The notes: a model not told the origin generated them from the letters alone. A stretch of DNA of 64,000 nt from Kamptonema formosum PCC 6407 (GCF_000332155.1 NZ_KB235903.1:2392803-2456802); one strand, 5' to 3'. Counted from the stretch's first letter, positions 1 through 8,882 are shown. Made by a program: numbers and translations.

Positions 1-2
1 GG

Positions 3-1202
3 TCTAAAGAAATAGTAGGATATGAAGACCATGAAATCGGAAATCAGCTAGATGAATGGACGGCCATTGTGCATCCAGACGATCTTAATTTGGTGATGGA
101 CGCTATGCAAGATCACCTCAATCAGAAAACCCCCTATTACGTCACAGAGCATCGCCATCGGTGCAAAGATGGAAGCTACAAATGGATTCTAGGTCGAGGG
201 AAAGCACTATGGGATGAAGAGGGAAAACCCGTGCGAGTGGTTGGTTCCCATACCGATATTAGCGATCGCAAACAAGCGGAAGAAGCATTACGACAAAGTG
301 AAATGCGAGAACGAGAAAAATCGCAACAACTTGAAAAGACCCTTGTGCAATTGCGCTCTACTCAAGCTCAATTGATTCAAACTGAAAAAATGTCTTCGTT
401 GGGGCAATTAATTGCAGGTATTGCTCACGAAATTAATAACCCTGTCAATTTTATACATGGTAACATCACCTATGTCAATGATTACGTTCAAGAATTACTC
501 GGTCTGCTAGAATTATATCAGCAGAAATATCCCCAACCCAGCGGCGAAATCGTAGATCGAATTGAAGAGATTGAGTTAGAATTTCTAAATGAAGATTTAG
601 CCAAAATTTTATCATCAATGAAAGTCGGAACTGAGCGCATCCGCTCGATTGTCTTATCTCTGCGAAACTTTTCGCGGTTAGATGAATCTGACATGAAGCA
701 GGTTGACATTCATGAAGGCATTGAGAGTACATTGTTGATTTTACAGAACCGTTTTAAAGGGAAAAATAACTATCCTGAGATTCAGTTAGTCAAACAGTTT
801 GGCGCTCTGCCACTGGTGGAGTGCTATGCTGGTCAGCTAAATCAAGTTTTTATGAATGTAATCGCCAATGCGATCGATGCGATTGAGCAGAGATTTAAAG
901 GGCAATCTGTTGAGCAAATAAAAGCTAATTTGGGTCGGATTGACATCTGTACTAAAGTTAGCGATCGCGAAACAGCGATCGTTCAAATTACCGACAACGG
1001 TTCAGGAATGCCGGAAGCAGTAAAAGCTCAAATTTTTAACCCATTTTTTACAACAAAAGCAGTCGGCAAAGGTACTGGCTTAGGACTGTCAATTAGCTAC
1101 CAAATTGTGGTAGAACAACATAAAGGTAAACTAGATTGTGTTTCAGAAGTCGGTCAAGGAACAACCTTTATAATTGAGATTCCAATTCGGCAAAACCCGT
1201 AA
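3..1202 (+). CDS. PAS-domain sensor histidine kinase, 5' end outside window
   Basis: The reading frame is open from base 3, so the N terminus lies upstream. The visible part begins inside a PAS domain (HPDD, then WILGRGKALWDEEGKP and the PAC end VGSHTDISDRKQAEE), followed by a coiled coil and the transmitter. The phospho-acceptor His sits in LIAGIAHEINNP (codon at 426-428). The ATP-binding domain shows the N box NVIANAIDAIEQ, the G1 box DNGSGMP and the G2 box GKGTGLGLSIS. It should autophosphorylate and pass the phosphate to an unseen response regulator. It belongs to the large group of cyanobacterial soluble PAS kinases and its signal cannot be read from the sequence. No regulator follows; the next gene is 400 bp away. 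Confidence 0.93.
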   Translation, partial: SKEIVGYEDHEIGNQLDEWTAIVHPDDLNLVMDAMQDHLNQKTPYYVTEHRHRCKDGSYKWILGRGKALWDEEGKPVRVVGSHTDISDRKQAEEALRQSEMREREKSQQLEKTLVQLRSTQAQLIQTEKMSSLGQLIAGIAHEINNPVNFIHGNITYVNDYVQELLGLLELYQQKYPQPSGEIVDRIEEIELEFLNEDLAKILSSMKVGTERIRSIVLSLRNFSRLDESDMKQVDIHEGIESTLLILQNRFKGKNNYPEIQLVKQFGALPLVECYAGQLNQVFMNVIANAIDAIEQRFKGQSVEQIKANLGRIDICTKVSDRETAIVQITDNGSGMPEAVKAQIFNPFFTTKAVGKGTGLGLSISYQIVVEQHKGKLDCVSEVGQGTTFIIEIPIRQNP

Positions 1203-1274
1203 TGAATTGAAAATTAAAAATTAAAAATTAAAAATTAGCAGATTGACTGCCGCTAAATCAAGCTGAGAAAAACA

Positions 1275-1448
1275 GGATTTACGCACCCAACCTCATAAAC
1301 CGGGTTTCGGCTTCGCTCAACCAGCAGTTTTTTTACGAAAATACTTCGTTCTACCTGCCTCCTACATAAGAGCCTTCTACCTCCTGCCTTCTGCGTGACC
1401 CACATATTCTCTCAAAAACCCGGTTTCTGGAGCCCTGAGCGTAAGTCC
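1275..1448. repeat. MITE-like element, copy A (ends GGACTTACGC)
   Basis: This 174-bp block is bounded by the inverted ends GGATTTACGC and GCGTAAGTCC. Inside each end is an AAACCGGGTTT-type palindrome (near 1298 and 1419). A near-equal element lies at 54865-55043 and a partial one at 56042-56140 shares its middle (ATACTTCGTTCTACCTGCCTC-like text). It fills most of the 404-bp gap 1203-1606. The rest of that gap has AAAATTA heptamers at 1208-1236 and no gene that I can see. Confidence 0.7.
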
Positions 1449-1606
1449 TAAAAAAGCTGAAACTCTATCAGTGCTTAAGTTGGAACGCTGTTGACCCAAT
1501 CTTAACCCTATTTTATCCAATCTAAAATCGAAATAACCCTTTAGCGATATGATGCTGCATCAATCTGTAACTATCCCACAAGAGTAGATCGTTCCGTGAA
1601 AAAGCT

Positions 1607-2467
1607 ATGAAATATGAACTGATTGCTTTGATCGCTGAGTCCTGGCGGGCAATGGCACACAATGGACGCTGGATGTCTTGGAATTTGTTTCTAGCATTAG
1701 TACCCTTAGCCGTGAGTTTTTTACTATTTTACCGACCGCGATCGCGCTTTCTGCTGTGGGGTACAGCATTCCTCTTAGGGGCAACTTTCTTGCCCAATAC
1801 CCGCCATGTTGTGGCCTATGGAGTTCACCTGATCCGAGATCTCGGCAAAACTTACGTACTTGGCGCGATCGTCATCACGGTGCTACTGATGGCTCTGGAT
1901 ATCTGGGTCTTACGACAGCGCGGAGCTCGCTCTCTCCGCTGGTGGGGTGGTTTTCTCGCCTTCATCGCCTTCCTACCAAATGCACCCTACGTTTTAACAG
2001 ATATCATTCACCTGATCGACCAAATTCGCTGGGGGTACTCAGTTTGGGTTATTACCCTTGCCTTAATTCCCCAATATCTACTATTTATGGTCGTAGGTTT
2101 TGAAGCCTATGTCTTATCTGTGATTAACTTAGGTTATTACTTGAAGCAACAGGGTTTGGGTCAATTCATCTTAGTCGCCGAGTTAATCGTACACGGTCTT
2201 TGTGCTATTGGCATTTATCTAGGACGATTTATACGTTTCAACAGTTGGGACATCATCACTAACCCCGACGAGCTTGTTAACACCGTCATGAACGATCTCA
2301 TCGGCAAGCGTCCTGTTTTGGTGATGGTTGTAACCTTTCTAGTGATTACCTGCTTATATTGGCTGATGAAGCAAGTTAGTTTGGGGATTAGCCAGCAACA
2401 CTTAAAAAGTAAACCGCAGGAGGATTTGGCAAACGGGAATGCAACTTCTTCCGGGCCAATTTCCTAG
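1607..2467 (+). CDS. DUF1361 family membrane protein
   Basis: A 286-residue protein with about seven hydrophobic segments, including LFLALVPLAVSFLLFY, TYVLGAIVITVLLMALDIWVL and LVMVVTFLVITCLYWL. The motifs FLPNTRHVVAYGVHLI and FLPNAPYVLTDIIHLI, two copies of FLPNxxxVxxxxxHLI, are typical of DUF1361. The function of the family is unknown; it is an inner-membrane protein. The ATG at 1607 is preceded only by a weak purine stretch. It stands alone, transcribed with the kinase before it but 400 bp away from it. Confidence 0.85.
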   Translation: MKYELIALIAESWRAMAHNGRWMSWNLFLALVPLAVSFLLFYRPRSRFLLWGTAFLLGATFLPNTRHVVAYGVHLIRDLGKTYVLGAIVITVLLMALDIWVLRQRGARSLRWWGGFLAFIAFLPNAPYVLTDIIHLIDQIRWGYSVWVITLALIPQYLLFMVVGFEAYVLSVINLGYYLKQQGLGQFILVAELIVHGLCAIGIYLGRFIRFNSWDIITNPDELVNTVMNDLIGKRPVLVMVVTFLVITCLYWLMKQVSLGISQQHLKSKPQEDLANGNATSSGPIS

Positions 2468-2471
2468 TCAG

Positions 2472-2592
2472 ATGGGGAAGATAGGATGGGGGAGATAGGG
2501 AAGATAGGGGAGATGGGGAAGATGGGGGAGATGGGGAAGATGGGGGAGATGGGGAAGATGGGGGAGATGGGGAGGATGGGGAAGATGGGAAA
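2472..2592. repeat. G-rich tandem repeat, 18-bp unit
   Basis: An 18-bp unit, GGGGAGATGGGGAAGATG, is repeated about four times with degenerate copies before it, directly after the DUF1361 stop codon. All G runs are on the + strand and could form G-quadruplexes. A sister array lies at 18818-18896. The short open frames through it on both strands are repeat artefacts. Confidence 0.85.
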
Positions 2593-2795
2593 ATTACTTA
2601 CTATTTTCACCTCAAAACCACGTTGTCGTAGCCTACCAAAACCCAACAGAAGTGCTTTGTTGGGTGACGCTACCCTCCACCTAACCTACTAACTTGTTTT
2701 TCTTGTCGCCATCTCCAGTTCCAAGAGATCCTCTAGCATTTTGTCAAGACTCTTGATATCTTAAAACAGCCTAAGTAGTTCTTCTGAAAGCAAAG

Positions 2796-4784
2796 ATGAA
2801 TCGATTTGATCGTCAGTTATGGAAGCGATTTTTAGCGATCGCACAGCCTTACTTTTATCCTCTCGAACCAAGGAGTGGCACAGCCTTCCTAGGATTGCTC
2901 GTGCTGCTGATCGTATTTCTATTCGCTGCAATGTTTGTAGTTGTCAGCGCTGTTTGTTTAGGAACTCAAGCTCTTTTCCCCGAATTTTTCAACAGTATCG
3001 CCGCTGGCTTAGCAACACTGATAAAAAGCATTATTAATTCCCCTGCGATCCTGATATTTGCTTTAATGCTGATTTTGCCATTGGGCGCATTTGTCTTTTT
3101 TAGAAGCAGGTTAATACCGCGATGGCAGCAATGGGGATTGTTAACTCTGCTTTTAATCTTATCGTTTTCTGTCAGCGGTCTTAATGTAGTAATAAGTTAT
3201 GTCGGCAACTTTTTTCAAACAGCACTAGCCGGGAAAGATGCACCCAACTACTGGAAATATCTTTTTGTCTATGCAGGGGTTTTTGTAGTCGGTACTCCAA
3301 TTGTGGTGATTTACAGGTACATCCAAGATAAACTTAGCCTTTACTGGCGAGATTGGATGACTAATAAATTCCTTAATAAATATTTTCAGAATCGAGCTTA
3401 TTATGAAATCAATGCTCGAAAAAATGAAATAGACAACCCAGATCAGCGAATTTCGGAAGATGTCAAATCTTTCACAACCACAAGTGTGAAATTTTTATTA
3501 ATCATCCTTGGTTCAGTAATTGATATCATATCTTTCACGGGGATTCTCTGGTCTATCTCTAAACAGCTTTCAGTCTTCCTGATTGTATATGCTATTTTTG
3601 GTACGATAGTTACTACCATTTTTGGTCAAAGATTAATCCCTCTAAACTTCGATCAACTTAAAAAAGAAGCTAACTTTCGCTATGGATTAGTTCACGTCCG
3701 CGACAATGCTGAATCTATTGCCTTTTACTCTGGAGAGGAGCAGGAATCAACTCAAGTCAAGCAGCGATTTGTAGAAGTATTTCGGAATTTTAACTTGCTG
3801 ATTGGCTGGCAACGAAATCTGGGATACTTTACAAGAGGATACAAATATGCAGTGGTGATTATTCCTGCTTTGTTTCTAGCTCCTGCTTACTTTGCTGGCC
3901 AAATAAAATTTGGGGATATCAGTCAAGCTGCTTTTGCTTTCAATCAGGTTTTGGATGCTTTTTCGGTGATTGTGGATCAGATTCAAGAGTTGAGCACTTT
4001 TGCTGCTAGTATCAATCGTTTGGCAGTATTTACAGATACGCTGGAAGCACAAACAACTGCACAAAAGTTAGGAGAAACTACAATTGATACTGTAGTCAGT
4101 TCTGAAGTAAGTTCTGAGTTTAAACTAGAACACATTACTCTAGAAACTCCGAAACACCAAAAGACTTTGATTCGGGATCTTTCCGTTGAAGTGCGACCAG
4201 GAGAAGGACTTTTAATTGTAGGTCAAAGCGGTGCGGGTAAGAGTTCTCTGCTGCGGGCGATCGCAGGTTTGTGGAACAGCGGAACAGGTCGCTTGGTGCG
4301 GCCAAACCTTGACGAAATGCTGTTTTTGCCCCAGCGACCTTATATGATTTTAGGGAGTCTGCGATCGCAACTGCTCTATCCCAATACCAGCAGCAAAGTT
4401 GAGGAGAAAGAACTACGCCATGCCTTAGAATTGGTAAATTTAACAGATTTACCAGAGAGAGCGGGTGGTTTTGATGCAGAGTTAGAGTGGGCTGATATTT
4501 TGTCACTAGGTGAACAGCAGCGCCTTGCTTTTGCACGTTTGTTACTAACGCAGCCTTCATACGCTATTTTGGATGAAGCTACAAGTGCTTTGGATCTGAA
4601 AAATGAAGCGGCGCTCTATCAGCATTTACAAGGAACTAAAACTACTTTTATCAGCGTCGGACACCGTGCGAGTTTAGTTGAGTATCACCAATACGTTTTG
4701 GAATTGTTAGGTGATTCCAGTTGGCGAGTTTTATCCGCTCAAGATTATCGTGCTAATTTCAATGTGTTTTCGGTCAACACTTAA
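2796..4784 (+). CDS. SbmA/YddA-type ABC transporter (fused membrane and ATPase)
   Basis: A 662-residue half-transporter. The N-terminal 400 residues hold about six membrane helices and the stretch YWRDWMTNKFLNKYFQNRAYY, which marks the ABC_membrane_2 / SbmA-BacA / YddA (COG4178) group. The nucleotide-binding domain shows Walker A GQSGAGKSS (about residue 476), signature LSLGEQQRLAFARLLL (about 570) and Walker B YAILDEATSALD (about 589). Relatives move peptides or cobalamin-like compounds, but the substrate here is unknown. The gene is single and converges on znuB, with a strong palindrome in the 58-bp gap. Confidence 0.92.
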   Translation: MNRFDRQLWKRFLAIAQPYFYPLEPRSGTAFLGLLVLLIVFLFAAMFVVVSAVCLGTQALFPEFFNSIAAGLATLIKSIINSPAILIFALMLILPLGAFVFFRSRLIPRWQQWGLLTLLLILSFSVSGLNVVISYVGNFFQTALAGKDAPNYWKYLFVYAGVFVVGTPIVVIYRYIQDKLSLYWRDWMTNKFLNKYFQNRAYYEINARKNEIDNPDQRISEDVKSFTTTSVKFLLIILGSVIDIISFTGILWSISKQLSVFLIVYAIFGTIVTTIFGQRLIPLNFDQLKKEANFRYGLVHVRDNAESIAFYSGEEQESTQVKQRFVEVFRNFNLLIGWQRNLGYFTRGYKYAVVIIPALFLAPAYFAGQIKFGDISQAAFAFNQVLDAFSVIVDQIQELSTFAASINRLAVFTDTLEAQTTAQKLGETTIDTVVSSEVSSEFKLEHITLETPKHQKTLIRDLSVEVRPGEGLLIVGQSGAGKSSLLRAIAGLWNSGTGRLVRPNLDEMLFLPQRPYMILGSLRSQLLYPNTSSKVEEKELRHALELVNLTDLPERAGGFDAELEWADILSLGEQQRLAFARLLLTQPSYAILDEATSALDLKNEAALYQHLQGTKTTFISVGHRASLVEYHQYVLELLGDSSWRVLSAQDYRANFNVFSVNT

Positions 4785-4792
4785 GGACTTAC

Positions 4793-4841
4793 GTAACGCC
4801 GCCCTCTGGGCGGTATTTTACCGCCCAGAGGGCGGCGTTAC
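4793..4841. terminator. Perfect 23-bp palindrome between convergent genes
   Basis: Two perfect 23-nt arms (4793-4815 and 4819-4841, starting GTAACGCCGCCCTC) flank a TTT loop. It lies between the ABC exporter stop (4784) and the znuB stop (4843), so it can work as a bidirectional terminator, although there is no T tract. The ends GTAACGCC are shared with the palindromes at 7780-7826 and 48012-48059, so it is also a member of a dispersed repeat family. Confidence 0.75.
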
Positions 4842-4842
4842 G

Positions 4843-5685
4843 CTACTCATGAAATCTCTTTCTAGTAAAAATTCCTTGGCTAGGACTGAAAAGTAAAGCT
4901 AACAAAAACAATCCAAAAATTACCAAGACAATCCCAGGGCCAGATGGAACATTCAAGTGATAGCTGAAATACATACCTATTACGCTAGCAAAACTGCCTA
5001 AAATTGCTCCCAATACCATCATTAAATGTAGTTCTTTTACCAATAAATATGCAGTAATTCCCGGCCCGATCAGCATAGAAATTACTAGCAGCGCACCAAC
5101 AGTTTGTAAACTAGCTACAATTGTCAGCGTAATCGCAGCAATCATCCCAAAATAAATCAAATTAACTGGCAAACCACTCGCTTGAGCCCCCATTCTGTCA
5201 AAGGTATAAAATAATAGTTCTTTGTAAAAGAGTTTGACTAAAATCAAAACTATTACAGTAATCGCAAAAGTGTGCTGTACATCAGCAGGCGATACTGACA
5301 ATATATTACCAAAAAGAAATCCTTGAAGGTCTAATTTAGTTGTCTTTAACAGGCTAATTAGAGCGACGCTAAGGGCTAAAAAAGTAGACAAAATCAATGC
5401 CATCACTGCATCAATTTTCAGTCGAGATTGAGACTGAATCCAAGCCATGATTACAGCACTGATGACCCCAGATATAAAAGCTCCAATGGAAATACTAATT
5501 CCAAACACAAACGCAATTGGTAATCCTGGTAATACTGAATGGGCAATCATTTCTACAATCATACCCATCTGTTGTACAATTAAATAAGAGCCGACAACCG
5601 CGCAGAGTATACCCAATAAAATACCCGTCGCGATCGCGTTTCTCATAAACTCAAATTTCAATGGTTCAATTACCAATTCCAACAT
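4843..5685 (-). CDS. znuB: Zinc/manganese ABC transporter permease (ABC-3 family)
   Basis: A 280-residue integral membrane protein of the ABC-3 family: LEPL-type N terminus (MLELVIEPLKFEFMRNAI), a run of about eight hydrophobic helices, and the family segment EMIAHSVLPGLPIAF. It forms the membrane channel for metal uptake with ZnuC and ZnuA. It follows znuC on the same strand after 150 bp of short repeats. Zinc rather than manganese is inferred from the His-rich loop of ZnuA and the Zur-like box in the shared promoter region; sequence alone cannot exclude manganese. Confidence 0.88.
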   Translation of the reverse strand: MLELVIEPLKFEFMRNAIATGILLGILCAVVGSYLIVQQMGMIVEMIAHSVLPGLPIAFVFGISISIGAFISGVISAVIMAWIQSQSRLKIDAVMALILSTFLALSVALISLLKTTKLDLQGFLFGNILSVSPADVQHTFAITVIVLILVKLFYKELLFYTFDRMGAQASGLPVNLIYFGMIAAITLTIVASLQTVGALLVISMLIGPGITAYLLVKELHLMMVLGAILGSFASVIGMYFSYHLNVPSGPGIVLVIFGLFLLALLFSPSQGIFTRKRFHE

Positions 5686-5699
5686 TTAAGCACCTTAGA

Positions 5700-5815
5700 T
5701 AGAAGGAAGAAGGAAGAAGGAAGAAGGAAGAGACGGGGGATTTTTCCCAATTAGCAATTAGCAATTAGCAATTAGCAATTACCAATTACCAATTACCAAT
5801 TACCAATTACCGTAA
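5700..5815. repeat. Short tandem repeats between znuC and znuB
   Basis: GAAGAAG heptamers (5702-5731) are followed by runs of CAATTAG and CAATTAC heptamers (5750-5810). Such heptanucleotide runs are common in filamentous cyanobacterial genomes and recur here near 10187, 12290, 13365, 13500, 56140 and 59365. Confidence 0.85.
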
Positions 5816-5836
5816 GTCCAATGAGTTAAAAAAATC

Positions 5837-6556
5837 TCAGGCTGAAACTAAACTTAAATCGTACCCATAAGCTTTTTGAATATTAGCAGCGGTTAGCACT
5901 TCTCGACGAAATCCTGCCGCAATTAGCTGCTTATTTATCAATAATAAACGATCGTATTGTTTTAAAGTTTCACCTAAATCGTGGCTAATTACCAGCAAAG
6001 TTTTATTTTGGGCTTTCAGTTCTCGAAAAATATCGAAGACGATCTCTTCTGTGGTTTTGTCGATCGCGTTAAACGGTTCGTCAAAGAAAAACACATCTGC
6101 TTGCTGAGCGAGCGATCGCGCTAAAAATATCCGCTGCTGTTGTCCCCCTGATAGTTCCCCAATTTGCCGCGATCGGTATTCCCACATCCCTACTCGCTTC
6201 AATGCTGATGAAGCTAATTCTTGGGACTGGCGAGAAGGTTTGCGGAACCAACCTGTCTGCACTGTGCGGGCCATCATCACCACATTCCAGACTGTCACCG
6301 GATAGTCCCAGTCAATTTGCGATCGCTGCGGTACATAAGCAACCCGCCGTAACTGATCCTTCAACTGTCGCCCTTCATACAACACCCGACCACACCGAAT
6401 AGGTACTAATCCCAGCATCGCTTTTACTAAGGTACTTTTCCCCGCTCCATTGGGGCCAAGGACTCCAACTAACTGTCCTGGTTCTAACTTGAAACTAATA
6501 CTTTTGAGAGCGCACTCCCCTTGATAACTGACGGCCAAGTTTTGAACTTCTAACAT
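5837..6556 (-). CDS. znuC: Zinc/manganese ABC transporter ATP-binding protein
   Basis: A 239-residue ABC ATPase with Walker A GPNGAGKST (about residue 34), signature LSGGQQQRIFLARSL (about 134), Walker B VFFFDEPF (about 155) and switch His in LLVISHDLGET. The stretch VAYVPQRSQIDWDYPVTVWNV is typical of the Mn/Zn branch (MntB/ZnuC). It energises import through ZnuB. The gene is divergent from znuA with 92 bp between start codons, so one operator can control both transcripts. Confidence 0.9.
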   Translation of the reverse strand: MLEVQNLAVSYQGECALKSISFKLEPGQLVGVLGPNGAGKSTLVKAMLGLVPIRCGRVLYEGRQLKDQLRRVAYVPQRSQIDWDYPVTVWNVVMMARTVQTGWFRKPSRQSQELASSALKRVGMWEYRSRQIGELSGGQQQRIFLARSLAQQADVFFFDEPFNAIDKTTEEIVFDIFRELKAQNKTLLVISHDLGETLKQYDRLLLINKQLIAAGFRREVLTAANIQKAYGYDLSLVSA

Positions 6557-6572
6557 AATCCGATTTTGTGAT

Positions 6573-6585
6573 AACGATTCTTGTT
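6573..6585. promoter_or_regulatory. Possible second Zur-like half site
   Basis: AACGATTCTTGTT resembles the palindrome at 6624-6636 with two mismatches in its right arm. It lies 17 bp upstream of the znuC start codon. This is a weak match, so it is offered only as a possible second binding site. Confidence 0.35.
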
Positions 6586-6623
6586 CCCATATCTCCTAGA
6601 ATAGGATAACAGTAACAACTAAT

Positions 6624-6636
6624 AACGATTATCGTT
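6624..6636. promoter_or_regulatory. Zur-type (Fur family) operator
   Basis: AACGATTATCGTT is a perfect palindrome of two 6-bp arms about a central T, embedded in an AT-rich stretch 12 bp before the znuA ATG. It resembles the TGATAATnATTATCA-type boxes bound by cyanobacterial Zur. Zinc-loaded Zur would shut off uptake in both directions. The assignment to Zur rather than another Fur-family protein is inferred from the genes it flanks. Confidence 0.65.
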
Positions 6637-6648
6637 CTAAATCAGAAA

Positions 6649-7755
6649 ATGTTAAAGAGATTACAAATAAAAACTCGCCGAATTTGGGGTGCTGCTGCTG
6701 TGGCGATCGCCTTGGAACTTGCTGGATGCAGTGCTGGAGACACCAATACCAACAATTCAACCCCGATCGATACAAACCAAAGCCAAACTACTCCCGCCTC
6801 AACTCAAGCTCAAACCAGTCAACCCAAGCCAAAAGTAGTTGTTACCACTGGTGTTCTGTGCGATCTCACTACCAAAATTGCCCAGGATACGATCGATATG
6901 ACCTGTTTAATCAAGCCAGGTCAAGATCCCCACACTTATCAAGCTCAGCCAGAAGATCGCAAAGCGATTGAAACAGCAAACCTAATTTTTTACGGCGGTT
7001 ACAACCACGAACCGACACTGCTGAAGTTAATCCAATCCACCACCAACGCTGCACCCAAAATCGCCATCCACGAGAAAGCTGTTCCGAAACCCTTGATGGG
7101 GGATGAACACGAACACGAACACGAGGAAGAGTCCCACACTCAGGAGAAAACAGAAACCTCTGACCCCAACCATAAAGAAGGCGAACTGGTTGCCGATCCC
7201 CATGTTTGGCATAATGCTAAGAATGGTATTGGCATTGTGGCGGTGATTAGCGGTGAATTGGAAAAGCTCGCTCCTAGCAATGCCGAACTCTACAGCCGTA
7301 ATGCCAAAAAACTTACTGGCGAGTTAGAACAGTTGGATAGTTGGATTAAGGCTCAAATTGCCACCATACCCAGCGACAGACGCAAGTTAATTACTACCCA
7401 TGATGCTTTAAGTTACTATGCCAACGCCTACGGTTTAGAGATTACTGGGGCTTTACAGGGAGTGAGCACAGAAGAACAACCAACGCCGAAACGGATTGCA
7501 GAACTTTCTGAGGAAATTAAGTCAACTGGAGTACCGACGATTTTTGCGGAGACAACTGTTAACCCAAAGCTGATAGAGACTGTTGCTAGGGAGGCAAATG
7601 TCAAAATTTCCGCCCAGGAACTTTACAGCGATGGGTTGGGTTCGCCTGGAAGTGGTGCTGATACCTATGAGGGGATGTTAGCTGAAAATACTTGTGCGAT
7701 CGCTCAAGGGTTGGGAGGTAAGTGTACACCTTTGACTGCACAAACGCCTAAATAA
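6649..7755 (+). CDS. znuA: Zinc ABC transporter substrate-binding lipoprotein
   Basis: A 368-residue periplasmic metal-binding protein of cluster A-I. It begins with a lipoprotein signal ending in the lipobox LAGC. The first metal-ligand His is in QDPHTYQAQP. An acidic/His-rich loop (GDEHEHEHEEESH, about residues 151-163) follows, then PHVWHNAKN and TTHDALSYYA supply further ligands. The charged His loop is characteristic of ZnuA rather than MntC. It delivers Zn(II) to ZnuB/ZnuC, which are encoded divergently. Confidence 0.9.
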   Translation: MLKRLQIKTRRIWGAAAVAIALELAGCSAGDTNTNNSTPIDTNQSQTTPASTQAQTSQPKPKVVVTTGVLCDLTTKIAQDTIDMTCLIKPGQDPHTYQAQPEDRKAIETANLIFYGGYNHEPTLLKLIQSTTNAAPKIAIHEKAVPKPLMGDEHEHEHEEESHTQEKTETSDPNHKEGELVADPHVWHNAKNGIGIVAVISGELEKLAPSNAELYSRNAKKLTGELEQLDSWIKAQIATIPSDRRKLITTHDALSYYANAYGLEITGALQGVSTEEQPTPKRIAELSEEIKSTGVPTIFAETTVNPKLIETVAREANVKISAQELYSDGLGSPGSGADTYEGMLAENTCAIAQGLGGKCTPLTAQTPK

Positions 7756-7779
7756 TATCGGACTTACCCATCATTGTTT

Positions 7780-7826
7780 GTAACGCCGCCGTTCCAGGGA
7801 GAGCTTTACCAGGACGACGGCGTTAC
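7780..7826. repeat. GTAACGCC palindrome family, second copy
   Basis: An imperfect inverted repeat with arms GTAACGCCGCCGTTCC and GGACGACGGCGTTAC, just after znuA. The text before it (GACTTACCCATCATTGTTTG) recurs almost unchanged before the palindrome at 48012. It could serve as the znuA terminator. The remaining gap to 8072 holds two HIP1 octamers and no gene that I can see. Confidence 0.65.
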
Positions 7827-8072
7827 TCTGAACTTACCTATTGACAAATTTGATGATTTATGCGTTATAGGGAGATGAATAATTAATGGCGATCGCTCAA
7901 CGAAGTCCGCGATCGCAGACAACAAAAGGCTCTTTCAAACCACACTTTCAAACCACAAAGGATAATAACATCCCTGAGAAGGGGGCTATGCCGAAGATAA
8001 TAGCTAAGAAGTTAAAGAGATATAATTAATTTTAATCGCATTGCCCAATACACAAATACAGGGATCGCACAG

Positions 8073-8711
8073 ATGAAAATTGCAGTCATCGGCAGTGGTA
8101 ATGTTTGCAGTAACCTCGCCAACCTCTTTGTTTTAGCACATCATCAAGTGGTTTTAGGTTCACGAGACGCAAACAAAGCAAAAGAGATCGCAGAACCCTT
8201 GGGAAAAAATGCAAGCGGAACAACCTATGCTGAGGCTGTCATAGATGCCGATGTCATCGTGATTGCAACGCCTTGGTCAAACAACGTCACAAAGGATGTA
8301 ATTGTAGAACTGGGCGATTTGAGTGGAAAAATTGTAATTGATTGCACCAATCCCCTTGTTCCAGACTATATGTCAAACACATTAGGTCATCCAATTTCAT
8401 CAGCAGAAGAAATTGCAAAATTGATTCCCGGAGCAAAAATTGTCAAAGCATTCAACACGATTTTTGCTGAAGTTATGGCACCCGGAAAACAAACTTTTGG
8501 CGAACATAAAGGCACAGGATTTTACTGTGGAGATTATCCAGAGGCAAAAGATGTCGTTGCTAAGTTGATCCAAGATGCTGGATTTGAGCCTGTTGATGCG
8601 GGAGTCCTCAAGAATGCCAGATACTTAGAAGCAATGGGCCAGCTAAATATCCAAATTGCCTATGGGCTTAGAGGCGGTACTGATGTTGGTTTTCGATATA
8701 TGCGTCGATAG
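8073..8711 (+). CDS. NADPH-dependent F420-reductase-like dinucleotide-binding protein
   Basis: A 212-residue Rossmann-fold protein. The N terminus MKIAVIGSGNVCSNLANLF and VLGSRD form the NADP(H) site of the F420_oxidored / NpdG family. IVIATPWSNN and KIVIDCTNPL complete the fold, and the C-terminal half has VKAFNTIFAEVM and GDYPEAKDVVAKLIQDAGFEPVDAGVL as in those reductases. Cyanobacterial members need not use F420 itself, so the substrate is unknown. It stands alone between znuA and the converging small gene at 8883. Confidence 0.82.
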   Translation: MKIAVIGSGNVCSNLANLFVLAHHQVVLGSRDANKAKEIAEPLGKNASGTTYAEAVIDADVIVIATPWSNNVTKDVIVELGDLSGKIVIDCTNPLVPDYMSNTLGHPISSAEEIAKLIPGAKIVKAFNTIFAEVMAPGKQTFGEHKGTGFYCGDYPEAKDVVAKLIQDAGFEPVDAGVLKNARYLEAMGQLNIQIAYGLRGGTDVGFRYMRR

Positions 8712-8830
8712 ATGAGCTACGCATCTAGAACTCTATAATCCCGATCTTGGGTTTCACTTCGTTATACCCAACCTACTACGATCGCCGTTGCCAAATTTTC
8801 AGTATTGGTATCACCTCTAGTCCCTAGATA

Positions 8831-8865
8831 AAAAACCCCGTTTTAGCTTTTAGGCTTAACGGGGC
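8831..8865 (-). terminator. Rho-independent terminator of the 8883-9152 gene
   Basis: Read on the - strand, CCCCGTT pairs with AACGGGG over a 15-nt loop and is followed by six T residues. It starts about 18 bp past the stop of the small - strand gene. Confidence 0.8.
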
Positions 8866-8882
8866 TCAGACTAAATTCCTTT

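Noticed and set aside
2464-2692. Small open frames on both strands in the G-rich array
   Set aside because: They translate the tandem repeat only (MGEMGKMGEM and PISPIFPISP) and have no other support.
5700-5815. CRISPR array at the regular heptamer tracts
   Set aside because: The units are contiguous 7-mers without unique spacers. No CRISPR repeat-spacer structure or cas gene was seen anywhere in the window.
4843-7755. Manganese (mntABC) identity for the ABC transporter
   Set aside because: Possible, but the acidic His loop in the binding protein and the Zur-like palindrome favour zinc.
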